DNA of 64,000 nucleotides from Epiperipatus broadwayi (lineage: Eukaryota > Onychophora > Udeonychophora > Euonychophora > Peripatidae), in NCBI GenBank assembly GCA_028023455.1, contig JAQFVV010006543.1, forward strand, positions 556,001 to 620,000. Reading direction: 5' to 3'. The notes under the pieces are model-generated. The model ran no database searches and was not told where the DNA came from. It saw nothing but the letters and a program-made list of their open reading frames with translations. The stretch's first letter is position 1; the number at the start of each line of letters is the position of its first letter. Made by a program: the position numbers and the translations under genes. Shown here in pieces: positions 39,081 to 50,447 of the stretch.

Positions 39081-40142
39081 CAGATGCATAAACACTATTA
39101 TTTCCATATTAAATTTCAATGAAATTAAATGCCTAAACTTTTGATAATCACTGATTAATTAAGCTTGTTATAGGTGGCACTAAATTAATCAATAGATACT
39201 TACACACTACTATAAAATTCCCAATCTACAAAGCCATCAAGGTTGTAAATCAGGCTTTTTCCCTCACCAGGATAGGGTAGGATTTAATTCAGGAACTAAT
39301 GATCAGTTATTATAAAACTAAGATACCTAAAATATATAAAAACTGGCCTGATATCAGATCAATGTAGCTATGCAAAAAAATTATCCTTGATTTGAATCCA
39401 TAGGGTTTTTTTTTTTTTTTAAAAAAAAAAAAGGTTATTCAATTGAATAATGTAAAAGATTTGTTGATATTAAATAGGTAAATGCATTTATTTTTATTTT
39501 TGAATATTGGCCTTCATATTTGAAAACCAAATTTTCAAATTGGCCAAAGTGCTTATGGGTATTTATAGTATTATATCATATGGTTTCTCAATTACTGAAA
39601 CTTGTAATAGATGGCTCTAACACACTGTAGAAGTAATTGCATGTGAAAGCAATCAGGTAAGCATATGGAAAGTCATGTTATGTTGTCATGACAGAATTTT
39701 ATATCCAAAAACTAAAAGGAGCCTCCAAATGCTATAGAAACGTAGGTGTCTAAAATATATAAAACTGACATCATGTCAGATCTCTACAATAATGATGATA
39801 AGCTAGCCTGGATTTAAAAGTTCCGAGTTTTTAAAATGTAAAAGCTTACTGTTGGATTTTAGAGCACTATATTTTTGATATCCATTAATTTCACAACCTT
39901 ACAATCGATGTCATTAGATGATGGTAAAAATAATTGCTTAGAATACTAAAATTGCTTCTAATAGCAGTGAAATTCAGCACCATTCTTACAGATATTGTGA
40001 AGTTCTAAAAATCCCATTACATTCTTTTTAAAACAAAGCAAAACTCTCCATACAGTAGTGCCATCTTGTGCTAACAAGAGCAATCAATGGATGCCAAAAG
40101 GCTTGTGCATAAAATCCCTATCTAGTGCCTACTCATCCAATA

Positions 40143-40184
40143 TCCCCAGACTAGTTTCTGGCTTGTGACCTTCATCAGTGAGGA
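40143..40184 (-). ncRNA. Hammerhead ribozyme (family A, inverted unit)
   Basis: On the minus strand: TCCTCA, core CTGATGA, helix II GGT-cacaa-GCC with one T-G pair, GAAAC, TA, GTC, TGGGGA. Helix I keeps 6 pairs with one wobble. The core is intact. Confidence 0.82.
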
Positions 40185-40332
40185 GCCTTGGATCTGAGAG
40201 CACTGCACCTAGATCTTAGGATCTAATGCAACCCTCCAGCATCCACCTTTTAACTCTACTTAACAAAATTATGAGAATGAAATTTGAAAACACAATAATA
40301 TTTTCAATCCAAGCTCAATAGCTTATATAGTC

Positions 40333-40413
40333 ATATGGGTCTGAACTCAATTCAGCACCTATACATGTTGGTGTCTTTGTCTCTTTAACAACCATAGCCA
40401 CCACTATCCTATT
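40333..40413 (-). other. tRNA-like segment of the inverted unit
   Basis: The minus strand reads GTGGTGGCTATGGTTGTTAAAG (box A-like) and, about 40 bases on, GAGTTCAGACCC (box B-like). The spacing suits an internal RNA polymerase III promoter. It recurs in the plus-oriented units at 40849-40924 and 41323-41398. Confidence 0.5.
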
Positions 40414-40611
40414 AGGCAGGATTGGTGTTAAACCATTAAACATTACATGATCACTATCTCATACTGGCACATAATTGTTATTAAACAATTCAAAACAAAG
40501 CAAAACTCTCCATACAGTAGTGCCATCTTGTGCTAACAAGAGCAATCAATGGATGCCAGAAGGCTTGTGCATAAAATACCTATCTAGGTGCAGTGATCTC
40601 AGATCCGAGGC

Positions 40612-40653
40612 TCCTCACTGACGAAGGTCACAAGCCAGAAACTAGTCTGGGAA
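40612..40653 (+). ncRNA. Hammerhead ribozyme (family A, plus unit 1)
   Basis: The core CTGACGA, helix II GGT-cacaa-GCC, GAAAC, TA and GTC are intact. Helix I (TCCTCA with TGGGAA) has one wobble and one mismatch, so it is weaker than in the other copies. Confidence 0.78.
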
Positions 40654-40848
40654 TATTGAATGAGTATGCACTAGATAGGGATTTTATGCACAAGCCTTCT
40701 GGCATCCACTGATTGCTCTTGTTAGCACAAGATGGCACTACTGTATGGAGTTTTGTTTTGTTTTGAATTGTTTAATAACAATTATGTGCTAGTATGAGAT
40801 AGTGATCATGCGATGTTTAGTGGTTTAACACCAATCCTGCCTAATAGA

Positions 40849-40924
40849 ATAGTGGTGGCTATGGTTGTTAAAGCGCCAAAGACACCAAAATGTATGGGTG
40901 CTGAATTGAATTCAGACCCATATG
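40849..40924 (+). other. tRNA-like segment, plus unit 1
   Basis: Box A-like tggtggctatggttgttaaag is followed by box B-like ttcagaccca. The first box B base differs from the other units (gaattcagaccc). This could be an internal RNA polymerase III promoter that drives transcription of the repeat. Confidence 0.5.
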
Positions 40925-41086
40925 ACTATCCCATATGACTATATAAGCTATTGAGCTTGGATTGAAAATATTATTGTGTTTTCAAATTCATTCTCATAGT
41001 TTTGTAGTTAAGTAGAGTTAAAAGGTGGCTGCTGGTGGGTTGCATTAGATCCTAAGATCTAGGTGCAGTGCGCTCAGATCCAAGGC

Positions 41087-41128
41087 TCCTCACTGATGAA
41101 GGTCACAAGCAAGAAACTAGTCTGGGGA
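41087..41128 (+). ncRNA. Hammerhead ribozyme (family A, plus unit 2)
   Basis: The core CTGATGA, GAAAC and GTC are intact and helix I is good (TCCTCA/TGGGGA). Helix II has lost one base pair because GCC became GCA, so folding is likely to be impaired. Confidence 0.72.
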
Positions 41129-41322
41129 CATTGGATGTAGTAGGCACTAGATAGGGATTTTATGCACAAGCCTTCTGGCATCCATTGATTGCTCTTGTTA
41201 GCACAAGATGGCACTACTGCATGGAGATATTTGCTTCGTTTTGAATTGTTTAATAACAATTGTGCTATTATGAGATAGTGATCATGTGATGTTTAGTGGT
41301 TTAACACCAATCCTGCCTAATA

Positions 41323-41398
41323 GGATAGTGGTGGCTATGGTTATTAAAGAGCCAAAGACACCAAAATGTATGGGTGCTGAATTGAGTTCAGACCCATA
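41323..41398 (+). other. tRNA-like segment, plus unit 2
   Basis: tggtggctatggttattaaag and, about 40 bases later, gagttcagaccca repeat the box A and box B arrangement of the neighbouring units. Confidence 0.5.
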
Positions 41399-41538
41399 TG
41401 ACCATATAAGATATTGAGCTTGGATTGAAATTGTGTTTTCAATTTCATTCTCATAGTTTTATAGTTGAGTTAAAAGGTGGCTTCTGGAGGGTTGCATTAG
41501 ATCCTAAGATCTAGGTCCAGTGCTCTCAGATCCAAGGC

Positions 41539-41580
41539 TCTTCATTAATGAAGGTTACGAGCCAGGAACTAGTCTGCAGA
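41539..41580 (+). ncRNA. Inactivated hammerhead (family A, plus unit 3)
   Basis: The unit is recognisable by position, by gagcca and by actagtctg. The core is TTAATGA in place of CTGATGA, and GAAA has become GGAA. Both changes hit catalytic residues, so this copy should be dead. Confidence 0.75.
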
Positions 41581-41759
41581 TATTGGATGAGTAGGCACTA
41601 GATAGGGATTTTATGCACAAGCCTTCTGGTATCCATTGATTGCTCTTGTTAGCACAAGATGGCACTACTGTGTGGAGAGTTTTGAATTGTTTAATAACAA
41701 TTATGTGCTAGTATGAGGTAGTGATCATGTGATGTTTAGTGGTTTTATATTCTTTTTAA

Positions 41760-42760
41760 TTGGAGTGTAATGATGTTTTCAATATAAAAAAAAGCATCAT
41801 TTGTAAGTCATCTTTGGCTTCAGTAATTTTGAAATTGTCATAAAATTATATAAAAACTTTTCAATATATAAAAGGAATATCATGGGATCTTGGACTTATG
41901 TTCAATGATAATTAATATACTATTTGAGAACTTTGTACTACTGTCTGAATTTCTTTTAAAAACCTAAGTATGTTGGTGAAGATGCCACCAATAGCAATGA
42001 CTTCTTTGAACATTTACTTATTTTCATATAATTAAAACTCATAACATTCAAAATAATGTTTTTTTTTTACTATGACCATATCTGCTATTCTCCAACGGAA
42101 AAATTGATGATGGAAACTTTACACTATTTTCTTTAAATCTTAACAAATATCTAATTGTACAAAGTTGATACATATCAATTACCATTTTAGTAACCCAATA
42201 ACATGGTAATATTATTGATGTTCTAATGGGTGGCAATCACTTTGTTCAACATCATCTACAAACTATATTTCATTTTCCTATCAAGACTAGTGTGTAAATG
42301 GAATAAGTGTCATATTTGTACAACTTTTTGCTAAGTTTCTATTAATAAATATTGTATGGTACATAACTTTAGACTTCAGGACTGTGTTGTTGATGCTAAA
42401 TATGGTCACTGTGAATGTTGTATAATATGACTTCATCTGATAAATATATTTCATTCAACATTACGTAATATCATTTCAAATGCAATGAATAAATAGTCTG
42501 TATGAACAACATATTCACTATTTACCAGATACCTATAGACATTTTGATAAACATGATAATTGGCTTCTGGATATAACCCAACCCAATGCAATACTAGTAG
42601 TAGTCATATAAAGATTTGATGGTTTTAGGATCATGTCTAGTTTGGAAAATATATATAAAGATTTTGTTCAGATTAAGTAATAAATAGTTGAATGCTCCAT
42701 TTTCCAATAAAGTACACAAATATTGTGTTATTTTCTGAACAATTATTTGTACAATTGTTT
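41760..42760. repeat. Paralogous block segment, copy 1
   Basis: This is colinear with about 55.63-56.97 kb. Shared anchors include gtcactgtgaatgttgtata (about 42404), ttgttcaacatcatctac (about 42241) and tagtagtcatata (about 42597). In copy 2 the match is interrupted by a hAT MITE. A 62-codon minus-strand frame here is not conserved. Confidence 0.65.
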
Positions 42761-42827
42761 TATTAAAATATTATCATAAATTAAGAACAAATGACAACAA
42801 TTCAGCCATCGGTAAGACCCTATAACA

Positions 42828-43281
42828 CGGGTAGCCAACTTTTGTGTTCATAAGATCTTTTTCTTATTAAAAATGTGTTGTGATTGACTTGTTGTTATAG
42901 GCATAGCCTAAGTGGAGGGAGGTGTGAAATACATACTATTTTTATATGTCTATCTAGTAAAAAATAATTACTTAACGGGCCAAAAAACTCATGTCTGGGG
43001 GAATTAAAGCAACATGAGTAATTATCAACAATATTTATTAATTCAAATTAACTACATTAAATCAAGATTAAAAATATTATTTTCAATAATGATACGATTT
43101 AGTGGACTTCACCTATCTAGAATTTTAAAAAAATTAGAACAAAAACAAAAAAAACCTGAAAATCTTGACTTAATTTCTTTCACTCGTTATCTGACAGCTC
43201 TTTTCAGATTGGCCTCGTGATCGACCAAAAATGGTTTTGTGATCAACCGGTGGGTCACAATCAACTTGTTGGACACCCCTG
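42828..43281. mobile_element. hAT-type MITE
   Basis: A perfect 8-bp duplication, ctataaca (42820-42827 and 43282-43289), brackets 454 bp. The ends are cgggtagccaact and, inverted, caggggtgtccaac. The right subterminal region (gtgatcgacc, gtgatcaaccggtggg) has the GATC-rich repeats common in hAT ends. The 68-codon frame at 43014-43220 overlaps it without a known domain. Confidence 0.87.
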
Positions 43282-43289
43282 CTATAACA

Positions 43290-45211
43290 CATATTGTTTT
43301 TTAAATCATAATTCAAGCTAAATTCAATTTTGATAATTCTAAATTTGATATTATGGCTTACCTAGACAGGTTGGAGCAGGTAGTACATAATTTATCTCTG
43401 TCACCATTAGCAAAAATAAATAAGTAGATGAATGTTTCAGCTTTCTAGACATTGACATGGATAATATAGATGAACTTTTCTTGTTACAGAAAGCATGAGA
43501 GTTTGGCAGTTAAGAATCAATCATTCTCTTATGATCTTGGTATATATCTGATTATCCCAAAAATGTGATAAAATATGAAGCATCCATATGTTTCTAATCA
43601 TAAGACATTAATCAGATATCTTCTTCTGTCTGAAAGAAATGTCACCATGAGGCTAGTAAACAATTGTAGAACTTTTATGCCCAATGCATTTATACCTGGT
43701 GGAACATTGATAATTATCATAAGCAATATGTTTTATTCAGTGGTAGTCAAGCTGAAATTTCTTATGCTAATATAGTTTTAAATTTTTTATTGTTATTCCA
43801 TTATGGTTATTATTATGATTTTTAGATTACAAATTCAAAAATTTATTTGTTGCATTTATGCCTACATACACATGTACATTTTTATTTGAACATTTCTGAA
43901 CGATCAATAACAGTAGTCAATTATTAGAAGATAATGTTTACACTGTAAAACATAATGAAATAAACTGGAGTAAACGTAAAATTTGAATAAGATTTTCCCC
44001 AGTGTGAAAGCATGAAAATGGGTTGTTTGTTGTTGTTTTTTAGGCCGGTTGTGATAGAAATAGCCTTGGAAAACATTGCTTCTGAAAAAAGAGTATGAAA
44101 AAGTGATTGTATAAAAAAGAAAAGAAAACTATTAGCAATTGAATTTTTTTATCAGAAGGAGACTATAACAAATGCATATACAACAGTTAAATTTTCAATT
44201 ATGTATATAAAAACTATAAATGAATCATTACAAGACAAATGTAACTTCTGTGCCCCCAAGTGAAACTGCTTAACTTTCATAAAAGAAAGGCATACTTTAA
44301 TGCAAATAAGATAATATCCAAATGAAAAATCATTTTTGATTTTTACATGTGATAAAAATAAGACCTCTCTTTGAAAAAAAGAAGTAATGGATTCTAAAAA
44401 GTTCATCTTATGCCTTTTTTTAAAATGACAATCTAAAGCATTCACTTTTATTTTCGTAATAAAATAATTAAAAATATGAGAATAAAAAAGCAAATAACCA
44501 CTTCACCCCCACCCCCCATCCCCACAATAATTTTTAACTAAAACAGTCTTATACTTATATGAATTTAAATTCATGCTTTCAAAAATTCCTATATTTTTTT
44601 TAATAATAACAATTGTAAAATCAAAACTGATCCTAAAAGTTTTGCCACCCTATACAGTACTATATTTTGCCGCCCCTTTTGCTTTAATTTTTAAAAACTA
44701 TGATGTAAATCTAGGCTTCAGTATGTCTAATCATTAATCCATTAAAAAAAGACACTTAAATAAAACAATGTATTATTTATTTATATATAAACTATAAATT
44801 TTGATATGTATGCAAAGTGTAACATTGTTTCTGAATATAACATTTGTTTTCAGTGAGGTGTTTTTTACCTGATAGTTTGTTCAATGATCACTCAATTGGA
44901 ATGCTAATCTTATTTTAAAGATAAATCCAAACAGCTACATGAAAAAATAGTACTATCATTAATAATCATTGCATAACTGAATGTACAAAGTTTATTTCTA
45001 ATTTTTTAACTAACTGGGTTACACTTAATCCATTTGGTCTTATTGTTTAAATATTTGAATCAAAAATATAAAAGAACAAATTTGTGTAATATATTCATCA
45101 AAAAAGATTTTTCAATAATTTTGTATATAGATGATATTTGAAAGAGAAAAAAAATTCCCATAAAAAATTATCTTGAAAGTCAAATCAACTCTTGCACAAC
45201 ATAGAGTCAGA
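43290..45211. other. AT-rich DNA, part of the paralogous block
   Basis: The stretch near 44630-44900 (ttttgccaccctatac, ttaaaaactatgatg, aaacaatgtattatttattt) matches 57890-58110. No coding domain was recognised. The 113-codon minus-strand frame at 44152-44493 has no known motif. Confidence 0.5.
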
Positions 45212-45224
45212 AAGTAATACAAAA

Positions 45225-45625
45225 TAAACATCTCATGATCACCATTTCCTATGCTTTCTCATATCTGTTATCAAAACAGGTAAAACTCTTTATATGTATT
45301 ACCACTCAGTGCAAGCCAGAGTATAATCAATCAATTGATGCCAGAAGACTTGTGCATAAAATCCCCATCTAAGACTCATAGTTTTGTAGTTAAGTGGAGA
45401 TAAAAGGTGGCTGCTGGACGATTGCATTAGATCCTAAGATGTAGGTGCAGTGCTCTCAGATTCAAGACTCCTCACTGATGAAGGCCACAAGCCAGAAACT
45501 AGTCTGGGGATATTGGATGAGTAGGCACTAGATGGGGATTTTATGCACAAGACTTCTGGCATCCATTGATTATTCTGGCTTGCACTGAGTGGCAATATGT
45601 ATAGAGAGTTTTTGCCTGTTTTGAT
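45225..45625 (+). mobile_element. Single-unit ribozyme element with inverted arms (family A)
   Basis: A perfect 13-bp duplication, aagtaatacaaaa (45212-45224 and 45626-45638), defines a 401-bp element. The left arm (to about 45372) is an inverted copy of sequence downstream of the ribozyme. The junction is at cccatcta, and a plus-oriented segment with an intact hammerhead (45469-45510) follows. The right arm (45531-45625) is complementary to much of the left arm. There is no open frame. The plan equals that of the larger array at 40032-41748, reduced to one ribozyme. Confidence 0.87.
45469..45510 (+). ncRNA. Hammerhead ribozyme, type I (family A, best copy)
   Basis: TCCTCA, core CTGATGA, extra A, helix II GGC-cacaa-GCC, A, GAAAC, TA, GTC, TGGGGA. 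Every invariant core base is present. Helix I has 6 pairs with one G-U wobble. Cleavage is predicted after 45504. Confidence 0.86.
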
Positions 45626-45638
45626 AAGTAATACAAAA

Positions 45639-46282
45639 CAGAAATTATTCTGCTGTTCTCATATTTTCTAATATTAACACTGACAATGCAATATTAAATG
45701 GAACATAATATTATATTATTTAAGTTGATTATATTTTATGTTTTAAAATTTAATTAATGTCATCCTGAAATCTGATACCAACAGAGGAGACAATAATTTT
45801 TTGTGGTTTACTTTTTTTTTTAGTTTTAGGCCAAATTTGCAGCCCTATGGCAAATGCACAGTTAGCATAGTCGATAGAGTGCATTCTGTGTATAACTATA
45901 TATTAATCATTAAACAATTTACTTCTCTAAAAATGAAATTATCAATTAAATGATGTATTTGTAATTAAATATGATTACTTTTAAAACACTCAAATTTTTT
46001 AAATGTAAGCCTAATAAAAGTAATTCAGACCTGGGGATTATTTGTATTTTGTCTTTTGCCTTTGACTTTTTATAATAGACTTTTATGAAAACGTTTACAT
46101 GTATGTCGATATTTAATTACAACAAATTATATATTTCCTCTGCTTTCATAACATGGGATAAAAACAGCAATTCTTTATAGTAGTGCCATCTGCATAAACA
46201 TATTTGGGAATGAGGATTTAAATGTCTTTCCACCACTGCTTAACAAAACACTATAAGTGGTACTAGTTTAGGACCATATCTT
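45639..46282. other. AT-rich spacer before the LINE
   Basis: No gene was seen. The piece ctttatagtagtgccatctgca near 46173 is a fragment of the family A inverted arm. Confidence 0.45.
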
Positions 46283-46294
46283 GTATGTCTGTCT

Positions 46295-46650
46295 GGAGCT
46301 AGAATTAGGGATGTTACAGATAAGGTAAAGAAATAGATGAGTATGTTATGGTAGGGACAATTAATTTGTCAAAGTCATCAGAGAAAGTAATGGATGAGTA
46401 CATAGAATTGATTAGGAATTTGAGTAAGATTAAAGGAAGACTAGGAATAGTTGGATTATTACCAATATTTGACAATTGCTATATGTTAGATAAAACATGT
46501 TCATAAATGAGAGATTGAAAAAATTGTGTGAGAGAAATGATGTTAAATTTGTGGATGTGTTGGATTTTTTTTATTAGTAAGGGGGAGTTATATACTAATG
46601 ATGGATTGCATTTAGTAAAACAAGGAAATGAAGTATTAGGAGTTTGATTT
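46295..46650 (+). pseudogene. SGNH/GDSL-like domain of the LINE
   Basis: GARIRDVTDK (46295-46324), then VGTINLSKSSEKVMDEYIEL, then LGIVGLLPI and, in another frame, TNDGLHLVKQGNEVLG (DGLHL at 46600-46614). These match in order the SGNH-hydrolase blocks (GTND-like, then DGLH before the C-terminus). Such esterase-like domains are known in ORF1 proteins of CR1 and related LINEs. Several stops and frame changes break it, and the N-terminal block with the catalytic Ser is missing or lies upstream of the truncation. Confidence 0.65.
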
Positions 46651-46974
46651 ATAAAGAATATAGTTTGGGAAACATAAAGGAGGTGGGGTTTTGAATTGCA
46701 GTGTTATCAGAATGACGAAGAATGGATGGGATGTAAGAAATAAACAAAAGGTAGCTGATGTAGATATAAATGCAGATGTGAAGAGGAATGAGTTTGTAAA
46801 ATTAATGGGAAGCAAGTTATTTATAAATTTAATAGAAAAGAAAGAGTCAAAAGAATTTATAAAAGAGTAATTAAGAAAAAAGAAATTGTTTAAAATGGAA
46901 TATTTGGATATGCAAATTGGTAGGAGACCAGAAAAGTGGCTGGAATTAAATAAAGTGGTTAAAAATGAAGACCT

Positions 46975-47470
46975 TGATGTTCTATCAGTAGTAGAAATAC
47001 ATCAAAGAGAAGAAAAAGAACCTATACTCAAAGACATGGTATGGCAGGGTATAAATATAAAATAAACAGAAAAAAGGAGTGGTATAAGAGTTATGTGAAA
47101 AAAATATTTAAGTACAGTTAAATGTCAAGAACATTTGTGGTTTGAAATAAGGGTAGGAAGACAAGAATGGATGGTGGCTATAGTGTATATAGCTATTAGA
47201 GATATCAAGCTATAATGGAGTGGAACAGTAGCAAATAAAAAGTTTCAATGAAAAGGGGAAGAGAATAATGATTATAGAGAATATGAATGGGCATATTGAA
47301 GAAATTATTGCTGTAGATAATAACAATGGACAGCTTTTGAAGAATTTTTGTCAGAGAGTGAATTTGAGCATTGGAAATTTGTCAAATATTTATGAGGAAC
47401 AATAGACATGGTCTAGAAATAATGTATTTTACACAATAGATTATGTAGTAGTAAAGAAAAAGGGAATGAA
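46975..47470 (+). pseudogene. LINE endonuclease region
   Basis: VVEIHQREEKEP is followed by IIENMNGHIEEI (about 47270-47305), corresponding to the GDFNAH block of apurinic-type endonucleases. Then come NNGQLLKNFCQR, TWSRNNVFYTIDYVVVKK and the invariant SDH-like region (SDHNFF near 47520). Frames are broken by stops. The enzyme would nick target DNA for target-primed reverse transcription. Confidence 0.7.
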
Positions 47471-47952
47471 TAAAGTATAGAAAATTGGGGTGTTTAATAA
47501 TGAAGAGAGGATATGTAATAGTGATCATAATTTCTTTATAATAGAATAGGTTAGTAATTTGATGGAAAATAGTAATAAAAGTAGAAAGGATACTAAAATG
47601 TGTGAATGGAGAATGAATGATAAGAATAAGTTAAAAAAATATGTAATAAAAGTTGAAGAAATCACGAAAGAGGTGCTTGGTGGTGAATATAAGGACTGGT
47701 GTGATAAGTAGAAAAACTTTCAAATAGGGATTTAGGTGAGAATATTCAAAAGAATAAAAGTAATAGGAAAGGATAGTTAGTAAAAGTATAAAAGAGAGGG
47801 AGAAAGTATGCAGAGAATATAAGTGTGCTATTAAAAATAAAGTGAAAAAGGTGTTAATATTAAATCGGAAAAGTATTTTTTTAAAAAAAAGTTGATTAAT
47901 TATAAAGGGAGAATAAAATTGAATAGTAAATTGTTGGAGGATATTAATATAA

Positions 47953-48945
47953 ATGGAAGAGATGGAAGTAAAAAAATTTGGAAATACATTTAAAGAAAGA
48001 ATGTATGGGGGGAGAAAAATAGTATTACTAGATGATGAGGGAATAGAGTGTAACTCTAGAGAAGAATTAGAAACAAACTTAAATAAGTATGTAATTGATA
48101 TAGAAAAGATGTTAGATGTGAAGGACAGAATGGTAACAAATATCAAAGCTTATAATAATAAAAATATTAAGTTTACAGAAAATAAACTGATTGAGGCAGA
48201 GAAGAACTTGAAAAGTGGAAAAGCAAAATGTCTAGATGGATGGGCAACAGGGATGGTAATGAATTTAGGACATAGGTCAAAACTAAACCTATTATCATGT
48301 TTTAATAAAATGGCATAGAAGAGAAATTGTCTAGAGAATTGGAGAAATAACAGAGTAAGGCTACTATTTAAAGCAAAGTACAAGGATTATAGAAAGCTAA
48401 GCAATTACAGACCAATAGTGGTATCATCAGTATTATATAAAGCATTCACATATATGGTGGCTGGAAGGGTTATAAAATGGGTGGAAGAAAATAATACATT
48501 GAGAGAAATGCAAGGAGGTTTTCAATCAGATAGGCATATAGGCGATAGTTCATTTGTAGTTACACAACTTATAGATATGAGTAGAAATATAGGTAGACAG
48601 TTATATATGGTTTTTATAGATATAGCAAAAGCATATGATAGAGTAAATAGAAATAGATTATGGATAAGTTTAATAAATTTAGAATTGGATGGAGCTTTAG
48701 TGGAAATTTTTACAAATTATATGAAAATAAGTACTATACATATCAATTAGGGAATATAGAATCAGTTAAAGTTAAAAATGGGGTGGGACTAAAGCAAGAA
48801 TGTCCTGTGTCATCTATTTTGTTTTTGCGATATTTGAGAGAAATAGAAAGAGCAATAGAAAAATTAGGAAGAAGTGTAGAGATACCACTAATAGGTGGCA
48901 AGGGAGTACACCTGGGTCTCGTTTTATGTGGATTATTTTAATGCG
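47953..48945 (+). pseudogene. LINE reverse transcriptase, N-terminal half
   Basis: Open segments 47953-48318, 48418-48750 and 48660-48941 carry the LINE reverse transcriptase blocks: NYRPIVVSSVLYKAFT, MQGGFQSDRHIGDS, FIDIAKAYDRVNRNRLW (block A with the first catalytic Asp) and GVGLKQECPVSSILF (block B). The gene is interrupted immediately after block B by the transposon at 48909. Two frame changes are also present. The open frames on the opposite strand here are shadows. Confidence 0.85.
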
Positions 48946-49240
48946 ATTTTGAAGTTATGCGATTTATGTTTCTTCTTAATATTTTTAATATTTCACTATA
49001 TTTATTAGATATCAAGAAATTTAAATCATTAATAACTTATTTTCACTTGAAATACTTTTTTTCTCTTCAAAAATATAACGTTATTTTAGCAGCTAACATG
49101 AATATGGCCTGAAGCTATATTTAGAATAAATAACCTACTTATACTAATGAGTAAATAATAATAATAGATTTATACTTACATATAAAAATATGCAATAAAT
49201 ATACAAAAATTTTAAACTTTAAAAATTATTTTGTTAAGTA

Positions 49241-50207
49241 CACCTGGGTCTCGTTTTATGCGATAGATAGGTTCCTCAGAAAACACGCACAAATGAAATC
49301 ATGCAAAAATAGACATAACTTACCTTGAAAAAGGGGGGATACAGACTGTGATTTTTCAAAACTCGCGTAAAAGCAAAGCACCAACGTAAAATTTACTTTA
49401 AAATTCGTGCAAAAAAAAAAATAAGGAAATAAAATATGACTAATAAAAAATTTCAAATTTGAAAAAAATTGATACAAGACAAACTTTTTTTAACTATAAT
49501 ATTTAATTTTATTCAAAACAATATATTTTTATGCATAATTTACAGTAATTTATATTTTTTATACACGTTTTAATTATTATCGCTATTTGCCGGTAAACAG
49601 GTTTGTTTGCAAACTGATAAAAAAATCAGATTCTTCACAAGATGAAATACAACTAGCGCCAACGTCACTCTCATGTTGTGTTAATTAATGGTTTTCTGGT
49701 GACAACGTAATTAGTAATTAATCTAACAACTAAAAATTAAATTCTTATTTTTGTCTTTAATTTTCAATTTTAATTGTGCCCACTGCTATTACTCATCTTT
49801 TAAAAATAAACTTATGGACACTAAATGATTAATAATTGATTAAATGTTCTTTTTTAAAAAGCAAAAACAGAATGTGATTTAAAATGCAAAATTAACACGC
49901 ACAATGTTTGAACAAATTTACATTATAATCTTGTAAAATTTAATGTGTGTATACATAAAATGTGGAAATCATGATTTTAATTTTATTATTGCATAAAATC
50001 TTACTATTATAAAGCACTGAAAATATTGAAATTACTAAGTTGAAAGTCGAATTTCAATAATGTGCTATTACTTTCAATATAACGTGAGTGCGCAAAATTT
50101 ATTATTTAAAGTAATAGCACAATATCGGAGTTCGACTTCCGGTGAAACACGAATCACATAACTTCAAAATCATGTTAAATAAGTCCGCGTAAAAAAAGAC
50201 CCAGGTG
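49241..50207. mobile_element. TA-inserting DNA transposon (inner copy)
   Basis: It has the same terminal sequence as the outer copy and its own TA duplication (49239-49240 and 50208-50209). Its left end carries the gcgatagataggttcc type and its right end the gcggacttattt type, so it lies inverted relative to its host copy. Its 73-codon minus-strand frame (49256-49477) is not a recognisable transposase. Confidence 0.87.
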
Positions 50208-50447
50208 TATAACAGAAATAAATAATGTAGATGTTTAAAATAAATAATGAAGATTTTATTGATTTTATAAACTGAAAATAATATTTTTAATGATAATGTA
50301 TAATCTTTTTGTTTTGATTGCGATCCTCATTTTTTTAATATAGAAACAAAATGTAAACATTTAAAATTTATTTCCTAGTAAAAATCAGTTGTCAACAGAA
50401 AACCATTGACACAGCACAAGACTGAAATTGGCACTAGTTGTGTAAAT

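Larger units (their letters stand above)
40032..41748 (+). mobile_element. Composite tandem/inverted ribozyme array (family A)
   Basis: An 11-bp duplication, attctttttaa (40021-40031 and 41749-41759), brackets 1717 bp. The paralogous block at about 55.62 kb lacks the array. Inside, a minus-oriented unit (40032 to about 40590) is joined head-to-head with plus-oriented tandem units of about 452-475 bp. Hammerheads lie at 40143 (minus) and at 40612, 41087 and 41539 (plus). Each full unit also has a tRNA-like segment. The last unit is cut off after ggttttat. This is one insertion of a multimer, as expected if a concatemeric or rolling-circle RNA had been reverse transcribed. Confidence 0.87.

Noticed and set aside
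44640-45860. Possible hAT element between gccgcccctttt and gccaaatttgcagcccta
   Set aside because: No matching inverted termini or 8-bp duplication could be shown, and the left part is explained by the paralogous block.
47631-48383. Open frames of 171 and 77 codons on the minus strand
   Set aside because: They lie opposite the LINE reverse transcriptase and are hydrophobic low-complexity shadows of an A-rich coding strand.
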